The notes beneath the pieces are model-generated. The model was not told the origin of the DNA. It saw nothing but the letters and a program-made list of their open reading frames with translations, and did not search any database. A stretch of DNA of 64,000 bases from Eretmocerus hayati (Eukaryota; Arthropoda; Insecta; Hymenoptera; Aphelinidae), in the NCBI GenBank assembly GCA_029851415.1, contig CM056743.1, positions 30,764,405-30,828,404 on the forward strand, in the 5' to 3' direction. Position 1 is the first letter of the stretch; each line of letters begins with the position of its first letter. Of this stretch, positions 54,285 to 64,000 are shown piece by piece. A program made the position numbers and the translations under genes.

Positions 54285-54838
54285 TATGAATAATTTTTCT
54301 GCCCTGTAGAACGCGCCCTTGCAATTGCCGTGTTCCCAAATTATGCAGAAAGTAAGAGTTTTTGCCCACCCCTCCCTCCCTCTAGTCGAGAAAGAGGGTA
54401 GAACCCAACGCGACACGCAGTCAAAATCAAACGCAATCGAAACCGGTTATACGTATTAAAAACACGGTGCGAAAGCGACGATTCTTCAGGACCTATTCCA
54501 TATCAGTACAAACTACACTGTCTTCCTGAACTCTTGTATGGGACGTGTCGGAAACTGGCGGGGTTATGGCGAGATGTTAACACAGTTCCCCATATCGGAA
54601 GAGTGTGGCTTGAGCATGATGGATCCCATTATATTTGATCGCCAAATGGTTTCTCGTTATCTAGTAGAGACTGTAGGGTGTTGTGAATATCCTAACCGCC
54701 TGAATCATTCCCCCTTTCATGAAGAATAGGCGTTGTCTACAGTAGCGGTCAAAAGTTTTAGCTCACCCAAAAATTTTTTTTTTAATTTTGTGAGTTGAAC
54801 TACTCGATTCTATTTGACCACGGAGGACTCGTCGAAAG

Positions 54839-55143
54839 CTTATGGACAACAATTCCCAGTGTGGAAAAACTCATACAGGAAGCAAGAAATTTCCGAGGAT
54901 ACGGGTATTTTCTTTTTTCAAGACGAGTATTTCTGTATCACGAACATGTCTCCACGTGCAGTAGAAGAGACGTACTGGGGTGCTTGGTTCGAGCGTGTTT
55001 ATCAATAATCTTGGGATTGGAAAATTGGAGGCTGGAGGAGTTTTTCTCAGCGCGGATTCATATGGAGGAGTTTTTGAAGTATCGATCCCTCTTTTTGAAA
55101 TTCCTGCAGCTGACAATTTCGGTGCCAGGATCACTCATCTTAG
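54839..55143 (+). repeat. Single arm of the foldback element found whole at 59801-60462
   Basis: Matches the right arm of that element from GCTTATGGACAACAATTCCC to GGTGCCAGGATCACTCATC. The second arm is missing, so the copy is half an element. Frames across it are not genes. Confidence 0.65.
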
Positions 55144-55589
55144 GCGCCGCTGGACCTGATTCCGCGACCCGTGTGAAGCTGCGCGAGACTCACTCAATCA
55201 AAAGAACACAGACACGACACAAGCCTATATTTCCCACACGCACGGGATCAGCTGATCTTTGATGAGTCTATTTGGAGCACGAGATCATGAGACTTCTGCA
55301 CATGTGAATACTTATCGCAATAGCTGGATAAGATAGTGGATCGTGGCACAAAATTCAAACTAGTGTTCATGAGATGCAATGTTAGAGTGAGAATTTTGAG
55401 TTCAATATGCTCCTAAAATCACTGCTTACTCCAGATATCACAGGAGAATGAGAAATCAACTTCACTGACTACGATCTCTCGGAGGGATACTGTTATCAAC
55501 GAATGTATGTGCTAACAACTTCATAAAAAAGATCGTCCAATGATTTGCAAGACCCTGACGGTGTTGGCCCAGCCTCACAAAGATATGAT

Positions 55590-57532
55590 TGTTCGCCAGA
55601 CTATTCTTATTGCGATTCAAAAAAACCGTGACACAAATTTGAAAGAGGAACTAGAAAGCTTTATTAACTTGAAAACTAACCAAAACCAATAAGAATCAGA
55701 TTTAAAATTGGAATGATTGGACACGTCTAACGCGGAAGCGAGTTGAATCGTAAGTGAGCCGATCCTTAGATTTTGCAACGAAGAAAAAACAATGATTTGG
55801 TTGTCACGACAACCCAAACTTAACGATAGTTGAATGGTCATGAGTAGCCATGGGCCCATGGTCTGCCTCTACGCATTCCACGACGCGGTCTCCACTATTA
55901 TCGATCGAAATCGATTGCCCAACCATGCATGACCCAATCAGCATTTTCATTCATTTCGATCGTCGAACGAATTTGATTCTCGGCCTCCTCCTCATTATCA
56001 CAGCTATCCAGATAGTCGTCCATATAAGTATTTTCCTGTGAACTTTTTGCCGGTTCCGGAAATTTCTCAATGAATTCTTGCGCGTTACGATTTTCTATGT
56101 ACAATGCCGTACACGGAGAAGACGTTGAACCAAACAATAGTCGAATCATGACACATTAAGATGGTTCACGCAAACGGTCTCCACCTCTGCTCAAGAATCT
56201 CTGCGCGTCGTGGTCTTCAAGACGGATTCAGATTTTCAAAAACATATCTTTCAAGTCTCCCATGATCGCAACTCGACGTTAACGAAATCTCATGAAAACT
56301 CCTATCAAAGATTCGAGTCAGTCAGGCCCTTGTAACAAAAGTGAATTGAAACTCACGCTATCAATTTCTAATGCAGTATTGAACACTAATCTTAGCTTGC
56401 CAGGCTTATTGACATTCTTAACACCAAAGTGAGATAAATAACAATTTGACCTTCTGATTCTCTATGAACAGTTTGAGCAAAATTCTGTTCAAAAAGGCGA
56501 TCCATTTCTTTATAGTACATTTCGGCATAAACTGGATCTTTATCAAGTTTTTTCTCTAGTGTAAGAAGCCTGCGTAAAGCAAATGGTCGACTGTTCGGAA
56601 TATAAACTTCATCTTCTTTCCACAAAAGACCACTTCCCATCCTCCATTTACATGACGACTACTTTGCTCAAGAATTTGGAGGGCACGCGCATTTTTTGGG
56701 TTCGTCCTTGGCTTGGTACTAATTCCAATTGACTCTAAGGAAGAAAACTCTATCATTATTTCTTCTAGATTATCGCTCTTAGACTTATTAACTGCCGAAA
56801 TATTCATGCAAATATTTTCTAGAAATTGTGATGACTCCGAATTAAAATTTTTACCCTGCAAGGATCAATCCACTAGACAGCGTGATAGTGAAATATCTCT
56901 TTCATTGAGTTCTATAATTTCACGACTTACTATGAGCTTCGCATTATTTTGACCAATCAATAAATCTGGTCTCGTTTTGTATGGAGGAACTCTGATGTTT
57001 GGAAAATTTTCACAATATTGAAAGAGTTCAGAAGTGACACATTGTGATGGTAATGAAAGATCTTTTACAATTAAAACGTCTTTGAGAGAGAAAATTTCAG
57101 AGCCACACCGAATTTTCAACTCCTCCTTTTTCTCAGAAATTGAAGCAATTGGTTCTGTTTGACTGACTCCGCGCAGCTCCATGTTAACAATAGTTCTTTT
57201 CACTCGAATTTTATTTGCCAATTTTCTACTCACGACAGAGACTGTCGACCCTCCGTCAAGAAGAGCGTACGTAAATTCAGAGGAACTGATTGGGCTGCTT
57301 GGTTGCCAGGCCCACTCTGATGTGGGTAGCGCTCATTGCGCTCACCTTGGATTCCTGCCACCGCAGAATCGGGAACTGCCCTGTTGCGCCGTTCAGGGGC
57401 TGCTCTTCTTGGAGGAGATTTTCTTCTCGCCATGCCTCTTTCTTCGTCTCGATTTCTTGAGGTTTTATCGTGGCAGGATCGCTAAAATGTTCGCCAGACT
57501 ATTCTTATTGCGATTCAAAAAAACCGTGACAC
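55590..57532 (-). mobile_element. Broken BEL/Pao element with 45-bp terminal direct repeats
   Basis: TGTTCGCCAGACTATTCTTA starts identical 45-bp direct repeats at 55590-55634 and 57488-57532; the right one is cut short and joins a 20-bp minisatellite. Between them, on the minus strand, are pieces of BEL pol. A primer-site-like stretch (minus strand TTTTAGCGATCCTGCC) lies just inside the right repeat. It is internally deleted, with frameshifts. Confidence 0.72.
55900..57433 (-). pseudogene. BEL pol remnants: protease and reverse-transcriptase pieces
   Basis: Read on the minus strand: an ATG near 57433 with an arginine-rich start; a protease segment with YALLDGGSTVS (near 57280-57240) leading to DLLIGQNNAK; a stop near 56862; a linker; a frameshift near 56640 into GLLWKEDEVYIPNSRPFALR, the usual entry to BEL reverse transcriptase; then a gap with deleted sequence; then FGSTSSPCTA...TYMDDYLDSC around 56000-56150. 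RNase H and integrase are absent. The pieces occur in correct order but in different frames with parts of the palm missing, so no working enzyme can be made. This copy belongs to a different lineage from the complete element at 19-25 kb (DGGS protease motif instead of DQCS). Confidence 0.75.
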
Positions 57533-57622
57533 GGCCCACTCTCGATACAGGTGTTTCACTTGCGATACAGGTGGTTCACTTTCGATACAGGTGGCTCACT
57601 TACGATACAGGTGGCCCACTTT
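57533..57622 (+). repeat. 20-bp minisatellite, second locus
   Basis: About 4.5 units of GATACAGGTGGCCCACTTTC and variants, the same unit as at 50490-50683, starting directly after the truncated LTR fragment. Confidence 0.75.
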
Positions 57623-57639
57623 CCCGATTAGATTTTGCT

Positions 57640-58330
57640 TTAAGGAAGCATTCTGCTGATCTCTCTTACCATCTTTTTTTTATTCTGAGAGATGTGCGGT
57701 TGATTGACGATCGGTCCAAAATGTCCATGTCCTCATATATCAACGTAACAAACATGAAAATAAGTGAAACTTGAAAAGAATCTTCAAATAAAGCTCTAAT
57801 TTACTGAGTCAAACGACGCGGTAAAGCTCAGCATAGTGTATTGGAGATAGAATTTGAGAGACCAATGATGGAGAATCGTGCAGAAGAGAATTGCATGTTG
57901 CATAAAAAAATTGCGTTCACTGGGCAGCTTATATAAGCCCTATGGATGGCTCGTATTAGAATGTGGCGCCACTCTGTCGTGAGTAGGGAGAGTCTCTGTC
58001 GTCATGAGTCATGCACTCATCATTGGATGCAGTCATCACTCTATAGAGAAGAAGAAGCTCTGCGTTGATAAATCGTCGAGTTTATGCTTATGGTTAATAA
58101 CCCTAGATCATACATACACGTGCAAAAAGATAGCTCACTCACGGCTACCCAAGCACGTGTTTGAAATCATGTGACCGGAACCCAAACTTTCACAAACCAC
58201 TCAGTTGAGTAGGATTGTCGATTCCCCTATATTTTACATGTACAAGAAACCGGGAGCCAGACAGATTCACAAGTGAAGTGGAATAAAAGCGTTTACAAAT
58301 GCGCGATACCGTCCGCGGTCGCGTATATTC
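57640..58330. other. Spacer, nothing recognised
   Basis: Short frames only; includes TGTGGCGCCACTCT (57962), which recalls the core of the palindrome at 13.2-13.96 kb. Confidence 0.35.
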
Positions 58331-58347
58331 GAGTACGGGAACGGGGG

Positions 58348-58385
58348 TAGCTTAGCTGGTGGAGTTACATTGGGCACACTTACCT
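58348..58385 (+). repeat. tRNA 5'-half-like fragment
   Basis: GGGGTAGCTTAGCTGGTGGA matches the D-arm and A box of a tRNA. No convincing B box or T-arm follows, so it is a fragment or an old SINE head, not a tRNA gene. Confidence 0.35.
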
Positions 58386-58869
58386 CAATTTGCCTATATT
58401 TTAACGAACTAAAAAGATATTTTCGAAGGGGTTGATACAAATGAATATAGTTCTGGTGCAATATTGAATAGAAGGGATAGTAGAAGTTTGAGTGTTAGAG
58501 TATGGGTGTAATGATATTGGAATAATAATAATTTTCAAATGAAGAGTGGGACATCAGTAATAGCAATGAATTGATTTTACTTTTGAATGGCGTATATATG
58601 AAGAATGAAATGGGATGGTCAGAGTGATGTAGGAAAGATGATGAGATGGTATGAAAGGTGATGGAATTGAATAAAGATAAGATAGAATGGAAGAAAAAGA
58701 TGGAAAGAGGTGGAGGAAATGTAGCAAAAGAGATGAGATGGTATTAATGAAGAGAATGGAACGAAATTTGGAATAAAAATGAGATGAAACATGCAGTGGA
58801 TGACGAAGTTGTCTGCGATGTATGAGATGGATGATTGAGATTATGAGCCAAAATGTAATGGAAGAAATT

Positions 58870-61000
58870 ATATTCTCACTGTCCTCCTTGGATGTGAATT
58901 CAGACGCAACCTCTGTACTCGAAACCGGCTTACCTACGTACGAGAATTCACCTCCAAGTAGGCGATTATTGGCGTGTATGGAGATTGTGATGAGATTATG
59001 TGGATAAGGAAATGAGAAGAAGACTGAGATGAAATGAATAGTGGTGATGATGAATTATCATAGAATGTATGATGGAGTAAAAAATGAGATATTAAGAATG
59101 TAGGAAATGAAATATATGATGATTTTGTGAGGTGACTGGAAGGCGTGAATGATGATTGACGATGAAACGTGAAAGTGTGATATATGCACGTATGAGATGG
59201 ATGAATGATCGCGATTATGATCCCAAAGTGTAATGAAAGAAATGATCGCCTCACCTTCCCAATTATGGACAAATTTGGACGCAACCTCTGCACCCGAAGG
59301 CGGCTTACCTGCGTGCAAGAATCTGCCTCCAAGAAGGCAATCATTGGCGTATATGAAGAATGTGGTAAGATGGTGTGAATGAAATGGAGAGAATGAAATA
59401 AGTTAAGTATGATATGAAACATGATCTCAGAAAAATGGTAAATATTGATGAAATGAGAAATGTGCGGTACAACAGTTTTAAATGGGATGATGAGAGAGTA
59501 GTGAACTGAAATGGAAAAAATTGGTTACCTCACCATCCCACTTGGCGATGAATTCCGTCGCAATGATTGCACCTCGAGATGACTTATGCGCGTCCAAGAA
59601 TTCATACCTAAGCGGGCGATCATTGGCATGTATGCTAAGTTTATGTGCGTCTTGAAATGACATTGAGATAGAATGAAAGATGAAATAATGAGATGACCAT
59701 TATGACTGTATGAAATGAGATGAATGAATGATCGCCTCACCCTTCTAACTAAAGACGAATTCGGACGCAACATCTGCACCCCAAAGCGGCTTACCTGCGA
59801 AGATAAGTGATCCTGGTACCGAAATTGTTAGCTACAGGAATTCCAAAAAGAGGGATCGATACTTCAAAAACTCCTCCATTCAAATCCGCGCTGAGAAAAA
59901 CTCCTCCAGCCTCCAATTTTCCAAGATTATTGATAAACACGCTGGAATCAAGCACCCCAGTACGCTTCTTCTACTGCACATGGAGACATGTTCGTGGTAC
60001 AGAAATTCTCGCCTTGGAAAAAGAAAATACCCGTCTCCTTTGAAATCTCTTGCTTCCCACTAGTTTTTCCACACTCGGAATGGTTGCCCACAAACATGGA
60101 AGTCCAGATTATTCGCTGTCTTACACAACGTCCATGCGTAACTTACGCAAGACAGCTGGTGATCTGGACTTTCATGCTTGTGGACAACAATTCCCAGAGT
60201 GGAAAAACTAATAGAAAGCAAGAGATTTCCGAGGATACGGGTATTTTCCTTCTCCAAGGCGAGTATTTCTATACCACGAATATGTCTCCACGTGCAGTCG
60301 TACTGGGGTGCTTGGTTCCAGCGTGTTTATCAATAATCTTGGAAAATTGAAGGCTGGAGGAGTTTTTCTCAGCACAGATTTGTATGGAGGAGTTTTTGAA
60401 GTATCGATCCCTCTTTTTGGAATTCCTGTAGCTGACAATTTCGGTGCCAAGATCACTTATCCTACCTGCGAGCAAGAATTCGCCCCGAAGTAGGCGATCA
60501 TTGGCGTATACGAAGAATGTGATGAGGTGTGGTGTGAATGAAGAGAATGGATTGTAGGTCGGACGCAAGAATGGGGTGAAAGATGATCTCATATGTATAA
60601 TGAATGATACGGTGCAAAGCAGTGAATTGGATGATGAGAGAGTAGTAAATAAAATGAAAGAAGAATGATTACCTGACTCTCCGAGTTGACGATGAGTTTG
60701 GACGCAATGAGACGACTTATGTGCATCCAAAAATTCATCTCCACGCGGGCGATCATTGGCATGTATACTGAGTAAATGGGCATGTTGGAATGAAAATGGA
60801 ATAGAATGAATGATGAAATAGCGAATGATCAGGTGAGTGAGGTGGTTAAATGAATTGGGTTGAGTGAATGATCGCTTCACCTTCCTAACTAGGGTCGAAT
60901 TGGAATGCTAATTCTGCCCCGGAAGAGGGCTTAGTTGCGTCCAAGAATTCACCTCCAAGTAGACGGTCATTGCCGTCTATTGTCCACATATGCCCTTGAG
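58870..61000 (-). repeat. Degenerate tandem array, about six coding-like units
   Basis: A ~100-bp core recurs at about 58930, 59305, 59580, 59790/60463, 60712 and 60930, separated by GA/ATG-rich filler. On the minus strand several cores translate to related peptides such as YANDRLLGGEFL or HANDRPLRYEFLDAHKSS followed by GAEVAS-type and WEGE-type blocks, with AAGGTGAGG and CAGGTAAGC donor-like sites. The units are unequal in length and interrupted by stops. This could be a decayed tandem exon duplication or a satellite that happens to be open. One unit is split by a foldback element. Confidence 0.6.
59801..60462. mobile_element. 662-bp foldback element with 9-bp target duplication
   Basis: AGATAAGTGATC at the left and GATCACTTATC at the right end. 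The arms are about 310 bp with the centre near 60118, where ATGCGTAACTTACG and TGTCTTACACAAC / GCAAGACAG lie. TACCTGCGA occurs at 59792-59800 and 60463-60471, and removing the element restores a normal unit of the surrounding tandem array. A 9-bp duplication fits Mutator-like elements. No transposase inside. A half copy lies at 54839-55143. Confidence 0.78.
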
Positions 61001-61597
61001 TTCGTACGAACGGCTTAAAGAAATCGATGCAACACATTGTCAAATTCAGTAATATTTGTAAGATGATTCAAATATGGATTATGGCCTTGAAATGTCTTGT
61101 TCACTGGATAAAAAGACACAGAGTTTACCTCATTCATGGAGTCTGTTCGGTGGACCTGGTCATCTTATCATACACAAAAACATACTCAATTTGCAACAAA
61201 TCGTTCTTTTGATTTTGCCCGTGAATTCATGTACCATAACATAAGGGATTATTTGAATCTTCTCAAAAGCAAACACTTATTGAACAATTTTACGATTTGA
61301 CCATTTAAACTCTCTTCAAAGATCCTTAGGCGTAGCAAGCGTGAGCGAGCGGAGCAATTCTGCTAGTACTTATAGGAATCGGTGGTAAGGATTTCTAAAT
61401 CTAATAAGTTATTTCAGAACTTGAGTCGATTGGTCTGAATCAATGAGCCCATTTCGCCCTGAGAAAGCATGCTGCCAATCTCTCTTAGTAGCGAATGTTT
61501 TTTATTTCATGAATATTACTTACAAGATAGCAATATGAATTGACTTTCGTTTGTAGGTATATCCCATAGCATTCACTAAAGGCGTATCAGCACAACC

Positions 61598-61780
61598 ATG
61601 GATCGGAAATTAAATGAGATTATTGAGCTGCACGAAATTGAATTAGGCAAAGATATTTATGGCAAGTTTTACAAGCTTCTGTCGGAACTAGTTGGAATAG
61701 GCTGCACTCAACCAAGCATCGCAAGAGTCTCGATACTAGTATTCACCTTGGCAATGTTTGGAACTGCCTTTGGTTTTGTC
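61598..61780 (+). CDS. Odorant receptor (7tm_6), exon 1
   Basis: ATG at 61598 opens a 61-codon exon ending in phase 0 before GTACGT. It encodes an amphipathic N-terminus (MDRKLNEIIELHEIELGKDI) and a hydrophobic stretch VSILVFTLAMFGTAFGFV, a probable first membrane segment. Insect odorant receptors have an intracellular N-terminus and seven membrane segments and form ligand-gated channels with Orco in sensory neurons. Three further exons continue in phase. An acceptor-like TTTGTAG lies upstream at about 61556, so a leader or earlier exon is possible. The OR assignment rests on the combined translation, not on this exon alone. Confidence 0.65.
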
Positions 61781-61854
61781 GTACGTTGACACAAATTGAT
61801 AGCTTTTTGACTCATGAATTATTGACATTCCTTCACCTAATTTCCATCCCATAG

Positions 61855-61977
61855 CTACTCTCCACTATTGAGTCATGGGGTCAAGATTACGGCTCCGTAG
61901 TTGAGAATTCAATCTTCCTTCTCCTTGATGCCTGCTTCGTGACATGTTACTCTCTTCAATACACCAATGTCCCAAGG
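61855..61977 (+). CDS. Odorant receptor, exon 2
   Basis: 41 codons, phase 0 at both ends: acceptor CCCATAG before it, donor AGG|GTAAAA after it. The intron of 74 bp is typical of insects. It encodes a polar loop (STIESWGQDYGSVVENS) and a hydrophobic stretch IFLLLDACFVTCYSLQY, a second membrane segment. It continues directly from exon 1 without a stop. Confidence 0.68.
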
Positions 61978-62057
61978 GTAAAACAGGAAACACATTACTT
62001 CGGATCAAGATATATCAATGGTTCAGTTGAGTAAGAGAAATCTGTTCTCCTCCACAG

Positions 62058-62175
62058 ATCAGACGAATGAATTTTGAAGCCACAAAACTCTGGGAGTCCA
62101 TTTCAGATGAAAAGGAGAAGAAACTTTTTTCCCAATACTTCAGAATAGGATGCCTAGCAGGGACGGGAGGTGCAG
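62058..62175 (+). CDS. Odorant receptor, exon 3
   Basis: Acceptor CTCCACAG, 118 bases, donor GCAG|GTAAAA, ending in phase 1. It encodes the charged intracellular loop typical of ORs between the second and third membrane segments (FEATKLWESISDEKEKKLFS...YFRIGCLAG). The next exon in matching phase starts at 63333. Confidence 0.66.
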
Positions 62176-63332
62176 GTAAAATCACTCCAAATTTATCATA
62201 TCCATTCTTGTGTTATTGTTTGGGATTCAATCAGGTAATGAGATATAAAATCAATACACCAAGCTGATCTGTGAGCATGGAGCTCATACTCCTTCACGTT
62301 AGATGTTTCTTGGAGTCAATTATCAATGCTACTTTGCTCAAGAGGAACTCAGATGAAAGTATTGACTTTTGCTGATATTCTAAAGTTGCGGTTGGTCATC
62401 AGACCAATCGAAAGTTTAGAATATCAGTTCACGATTAAAGCTATACAATACAATTCCATACGATCATTCTCACACTTGAAGTGCTCTTTGAAAACTGTAT
62501 CAATTAACAGATCCTTCGAGCCTAACAATAGTCTCCTTGAGGTTTCTTATATATATATATCTAGGGGGAACTTTCCTTCTATGGACACGTGGCTTCTTGG
62601 CTCTTATCTATCAAACATCGAGGAATTTAACCCGTCTCCAAGCTCATTTAATGATTCTCCAAAGTATAATGAATGTATGTTCTCTATTTTTCAGACAGGA
62701 TGACTAACGAGTGTATTAAGTCTCCTGTTAAAATTAGCCGTGGTGAGATATTGGGGTTCTTTTTCATTATTTGATTCCCCATAAGTTGGGAATAGGAGTA
62801 ACCTATTTCATGACGATTACACCAAGTTCATGATAGGTTTAGGTGGAATAGTATCGGCACATCAATTTCACTCGGAAAATATCTCTACGGGGTCTTCAGG
62901 ACTGATGGGTAGTAACTTGAGTTCAAAATCTATCATCTTGGAGAGAATGGGCTACAAAGATTTGGAAAGCTCATTTAAAGTGAACGGGTATTTCATTCAT
63001 TTGGGAATGTCACATACAAATGTAGCTCCCAGAATCCCGGGATCGTTAGCCTTAATAGCAATAGCAAGTCACGCCTTTTTTTTGGAGGAGTGAAAAACTT
63101 ATACACACTTCCAGAAAGTTAATCGAAAACCATATTAGACAGTGTCCCATCGCAGCGATTGACGGAATATGTTCATATATGATTCTTTTTTACTCGGGTA
63201 GAGGCTTGAAAAATTCTGGAGTCGTGGAAATTTGACTCTTGACCCCTGCTTTCCTTAAATAGATTATTCCAAAAAGTTGAACAATAGTCTCATTTTCAAT
63301 ACTGTTCTCATTGAAGACAATTACTATTACAG
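62176..63332 (+). other. Odorant receptor intron 3, enlarged
   Basis: About 1157 bp, long beside the other introns (74 and 80 bp). It contains a hairpin at 62370-62428 and a short (TA)n near 62545, and frames of up to 125 codons with no domain. Probably expanded by small insertions. Confidence 0.5.
62370..62428. repeat. Hairpin in the receptor intron
   Basis: TGCTGATATTCTAAA pairs with TTTAGAATATCAG, and GGTTGGTC with GACCAATC near the tip. Confidence 0.6.
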
Positions 63333-63600
63333 TTTATCTACTATGCCTTGGATTTTCTGTAGCCCCGTTTTTCATGGGAACTGGGTACTACAACGCAGTT
63401 ATCTCTTCAAAAAATACATCGAGTTCACCTATGATCCTGTTCCAGATTTCTTATAACTTTCTCAGCGAAAAGTATGGCCATCTTCTTGGCTCATTGCATT
63501 TATCTATTATTTCCTGTCTATACGTCATCCTACTAGCATCAGCTGTGATGATGTGTACAATGATTCTGGCGCTCGTCAGTGGGATCTTCTCTGTTCTCAG
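63333..63600 (+). CDS. Odorant receptor, exon 4 (last exon recognised)
   Basis: The acceptor TTACTATTACAG places the start in the phase needed by exon 3. The donor is CTCAG|GTCTGT at 63601 (phase 2). It encodes VYLLCLGFSVAPFF (third membrane segment), the extracellular loop YYNAVISSKNTSSSPMILFQ with the serine-proline pattern common in ORs, then SLHLSIISCLYVILLASAVM and ALVSGIFSVLR (fourth segment and the start of the next loop). Together the four exons give about 230 of an expected ~400 residues. The next exon is not recognisable; 5S-like DNA lies 270 bp on and the window ends. The gene may continue beyond the window or be truncated. Confidence 0.72.
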
Positions 63601-63865
63601 GTCTGTTGATCGTCTCTGAACTTATTCGCAGATTTTGCCGTGGACACGACTCAAAATCCATTCGACACATAGGCATTTTCCGGCCGAGAAAAGCTTCCTC
63701 TATACAGTACAATAATATAGAGTATTACTTTTCGTCCCGACCAACCAGGATAATCCAGGAATTGCGAGATATGGATCAGCTAGAATTCTGGCCAAGAGGC
63801 TGTTCTCAACGTTTCAGCCGATTTTGTGGTCCACAATCCTTAACTCTGGTATTCATACCGACACA

Positions 63866-63962
63866 GTTGGTGGGGTCGCTGAGTGTCAGCTCGGCCGATC
63901 ATCGAAGTTAAGCATCGTCGGGCGCGGTTAGTACTTGTATGGGTGACCGGTCTCGATCTCGG
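63866..63962 (+). rRNA. 5S rRNA-like fragment (pseudogene or 5S-derived SINE)
   Basis: TCGGCCGATCATCGAAGTTA onward matches the internal part of eukaryotic 5S rRNA: the A-box region AAGTTAAGCATCGTCGGGCG, then GCGGTTAGTACTTGTATGGG and TGACCG (C box) up to about 63950. The first third and last 30 bases do not match 5S. This is the pattern of a 5S-headed SINE or a pseudogene, not a working gene. Confidence 0.7.
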
Positions 63963-64000
63963 TCTAATCAACCTTGACGAGCTGACTTTTCTGATCGATC

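Noticed and set aside
54795..55262. 155-codon frame as a gene
   Set aside because: It runs through one arm of a foldback element and its matching arms elsewhere give different broken frames.
58348..58385. Functional tRNA gene
   Set aside because: Only the D-arm half is recognisable; no anticodon stem, T-arm or B box follows at the expected distance.
63632..63911. Next odorant-receptor exon after the 63600 donor
   Set aside because: The implied intron would be about 31 bp, and the translation (RFCRGHDSKSIRHIGIF) has no membrane segment and runs into 5S-like DNA.

Overview
This is eukaryotic nuclear DNA, almost certainly from an insect and plausibly a hymenopteran. The evidence is spliced exons of a 7tm_6 odorant receptor at the right end, a BEL/Pao retrotransposon, R1-clade LINE copies, a CACTA-type transposase gene, Tigger and hAT debris, GT-AG introns of about 75 bp, and AT-rich spacers. 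There are no operons, Shine-Dalgarno sites or CRISPR arrays. Family calls rest on motifs read by eye; no database was searched.

Layout. 1-10.9 kb holds no confident gene, only one weak exon (3.0-3.3 kb) and several large imperfect palindromes. 10.9-11.7 kb carries a leader exon and two short coding exons whose phase fits the 786-residue CACTA-like transposase exon at 33.05-35.41 kb. Between them lie foldback elements (13.2-18.1 kb), a complete BEL/Pao element with near-identical 177-bp LTRs (18.92-25.63 kb) inserted in a tRNA-derived SINE, a decayed element with an integrase tail (27.7-28.7 kb), and a 3.5-kb nested palindrome that could fold as a three-way junction (29.2-32.7 kb). 35.7-42 kb holds an inverted 26-bp minisatellite, more foldback elements, a 152-bp hAT-like MITE with an 8-bp target duplication, and a 75-bp minisatellite. 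42.1-47.5 kb is a head-to-tail row of three 5'-truncated R1-like LINEs, each ending in poly(A) followed by (GA)n. 47.5-51 kb is mostly degenerate short-period repeats. 52.6-57.6 kb holds a palindrome, a Tigger-like remnant, half a foldback element and a second, broken BEL element. 58.9-61 kb is a degenerate tandem array interrupted by a foldback element with a 9-bp target duplication. 61.6-63.6 kb carries four odorant-receptor exons, followed by a 5S-rRNA-like fragment.

How it fits together. Only the odorant receptor looks like a host gene. Most of the rest is nested mobile DNA. The most unusual content is a set of long foldback families without visible transposases. Three have two recognisable members in the window: twin hairpins sharing a 22-bp core, long palindromes sharing about 45-bp termini, and about 490-bp palindromes (one copy with TGACGTCA sites). 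Nesting gives relative ages: the BEL insertion is younger than the SINE it splits, and R1 copies B and C appear to have landed in the GA tract behind an earlier copy.
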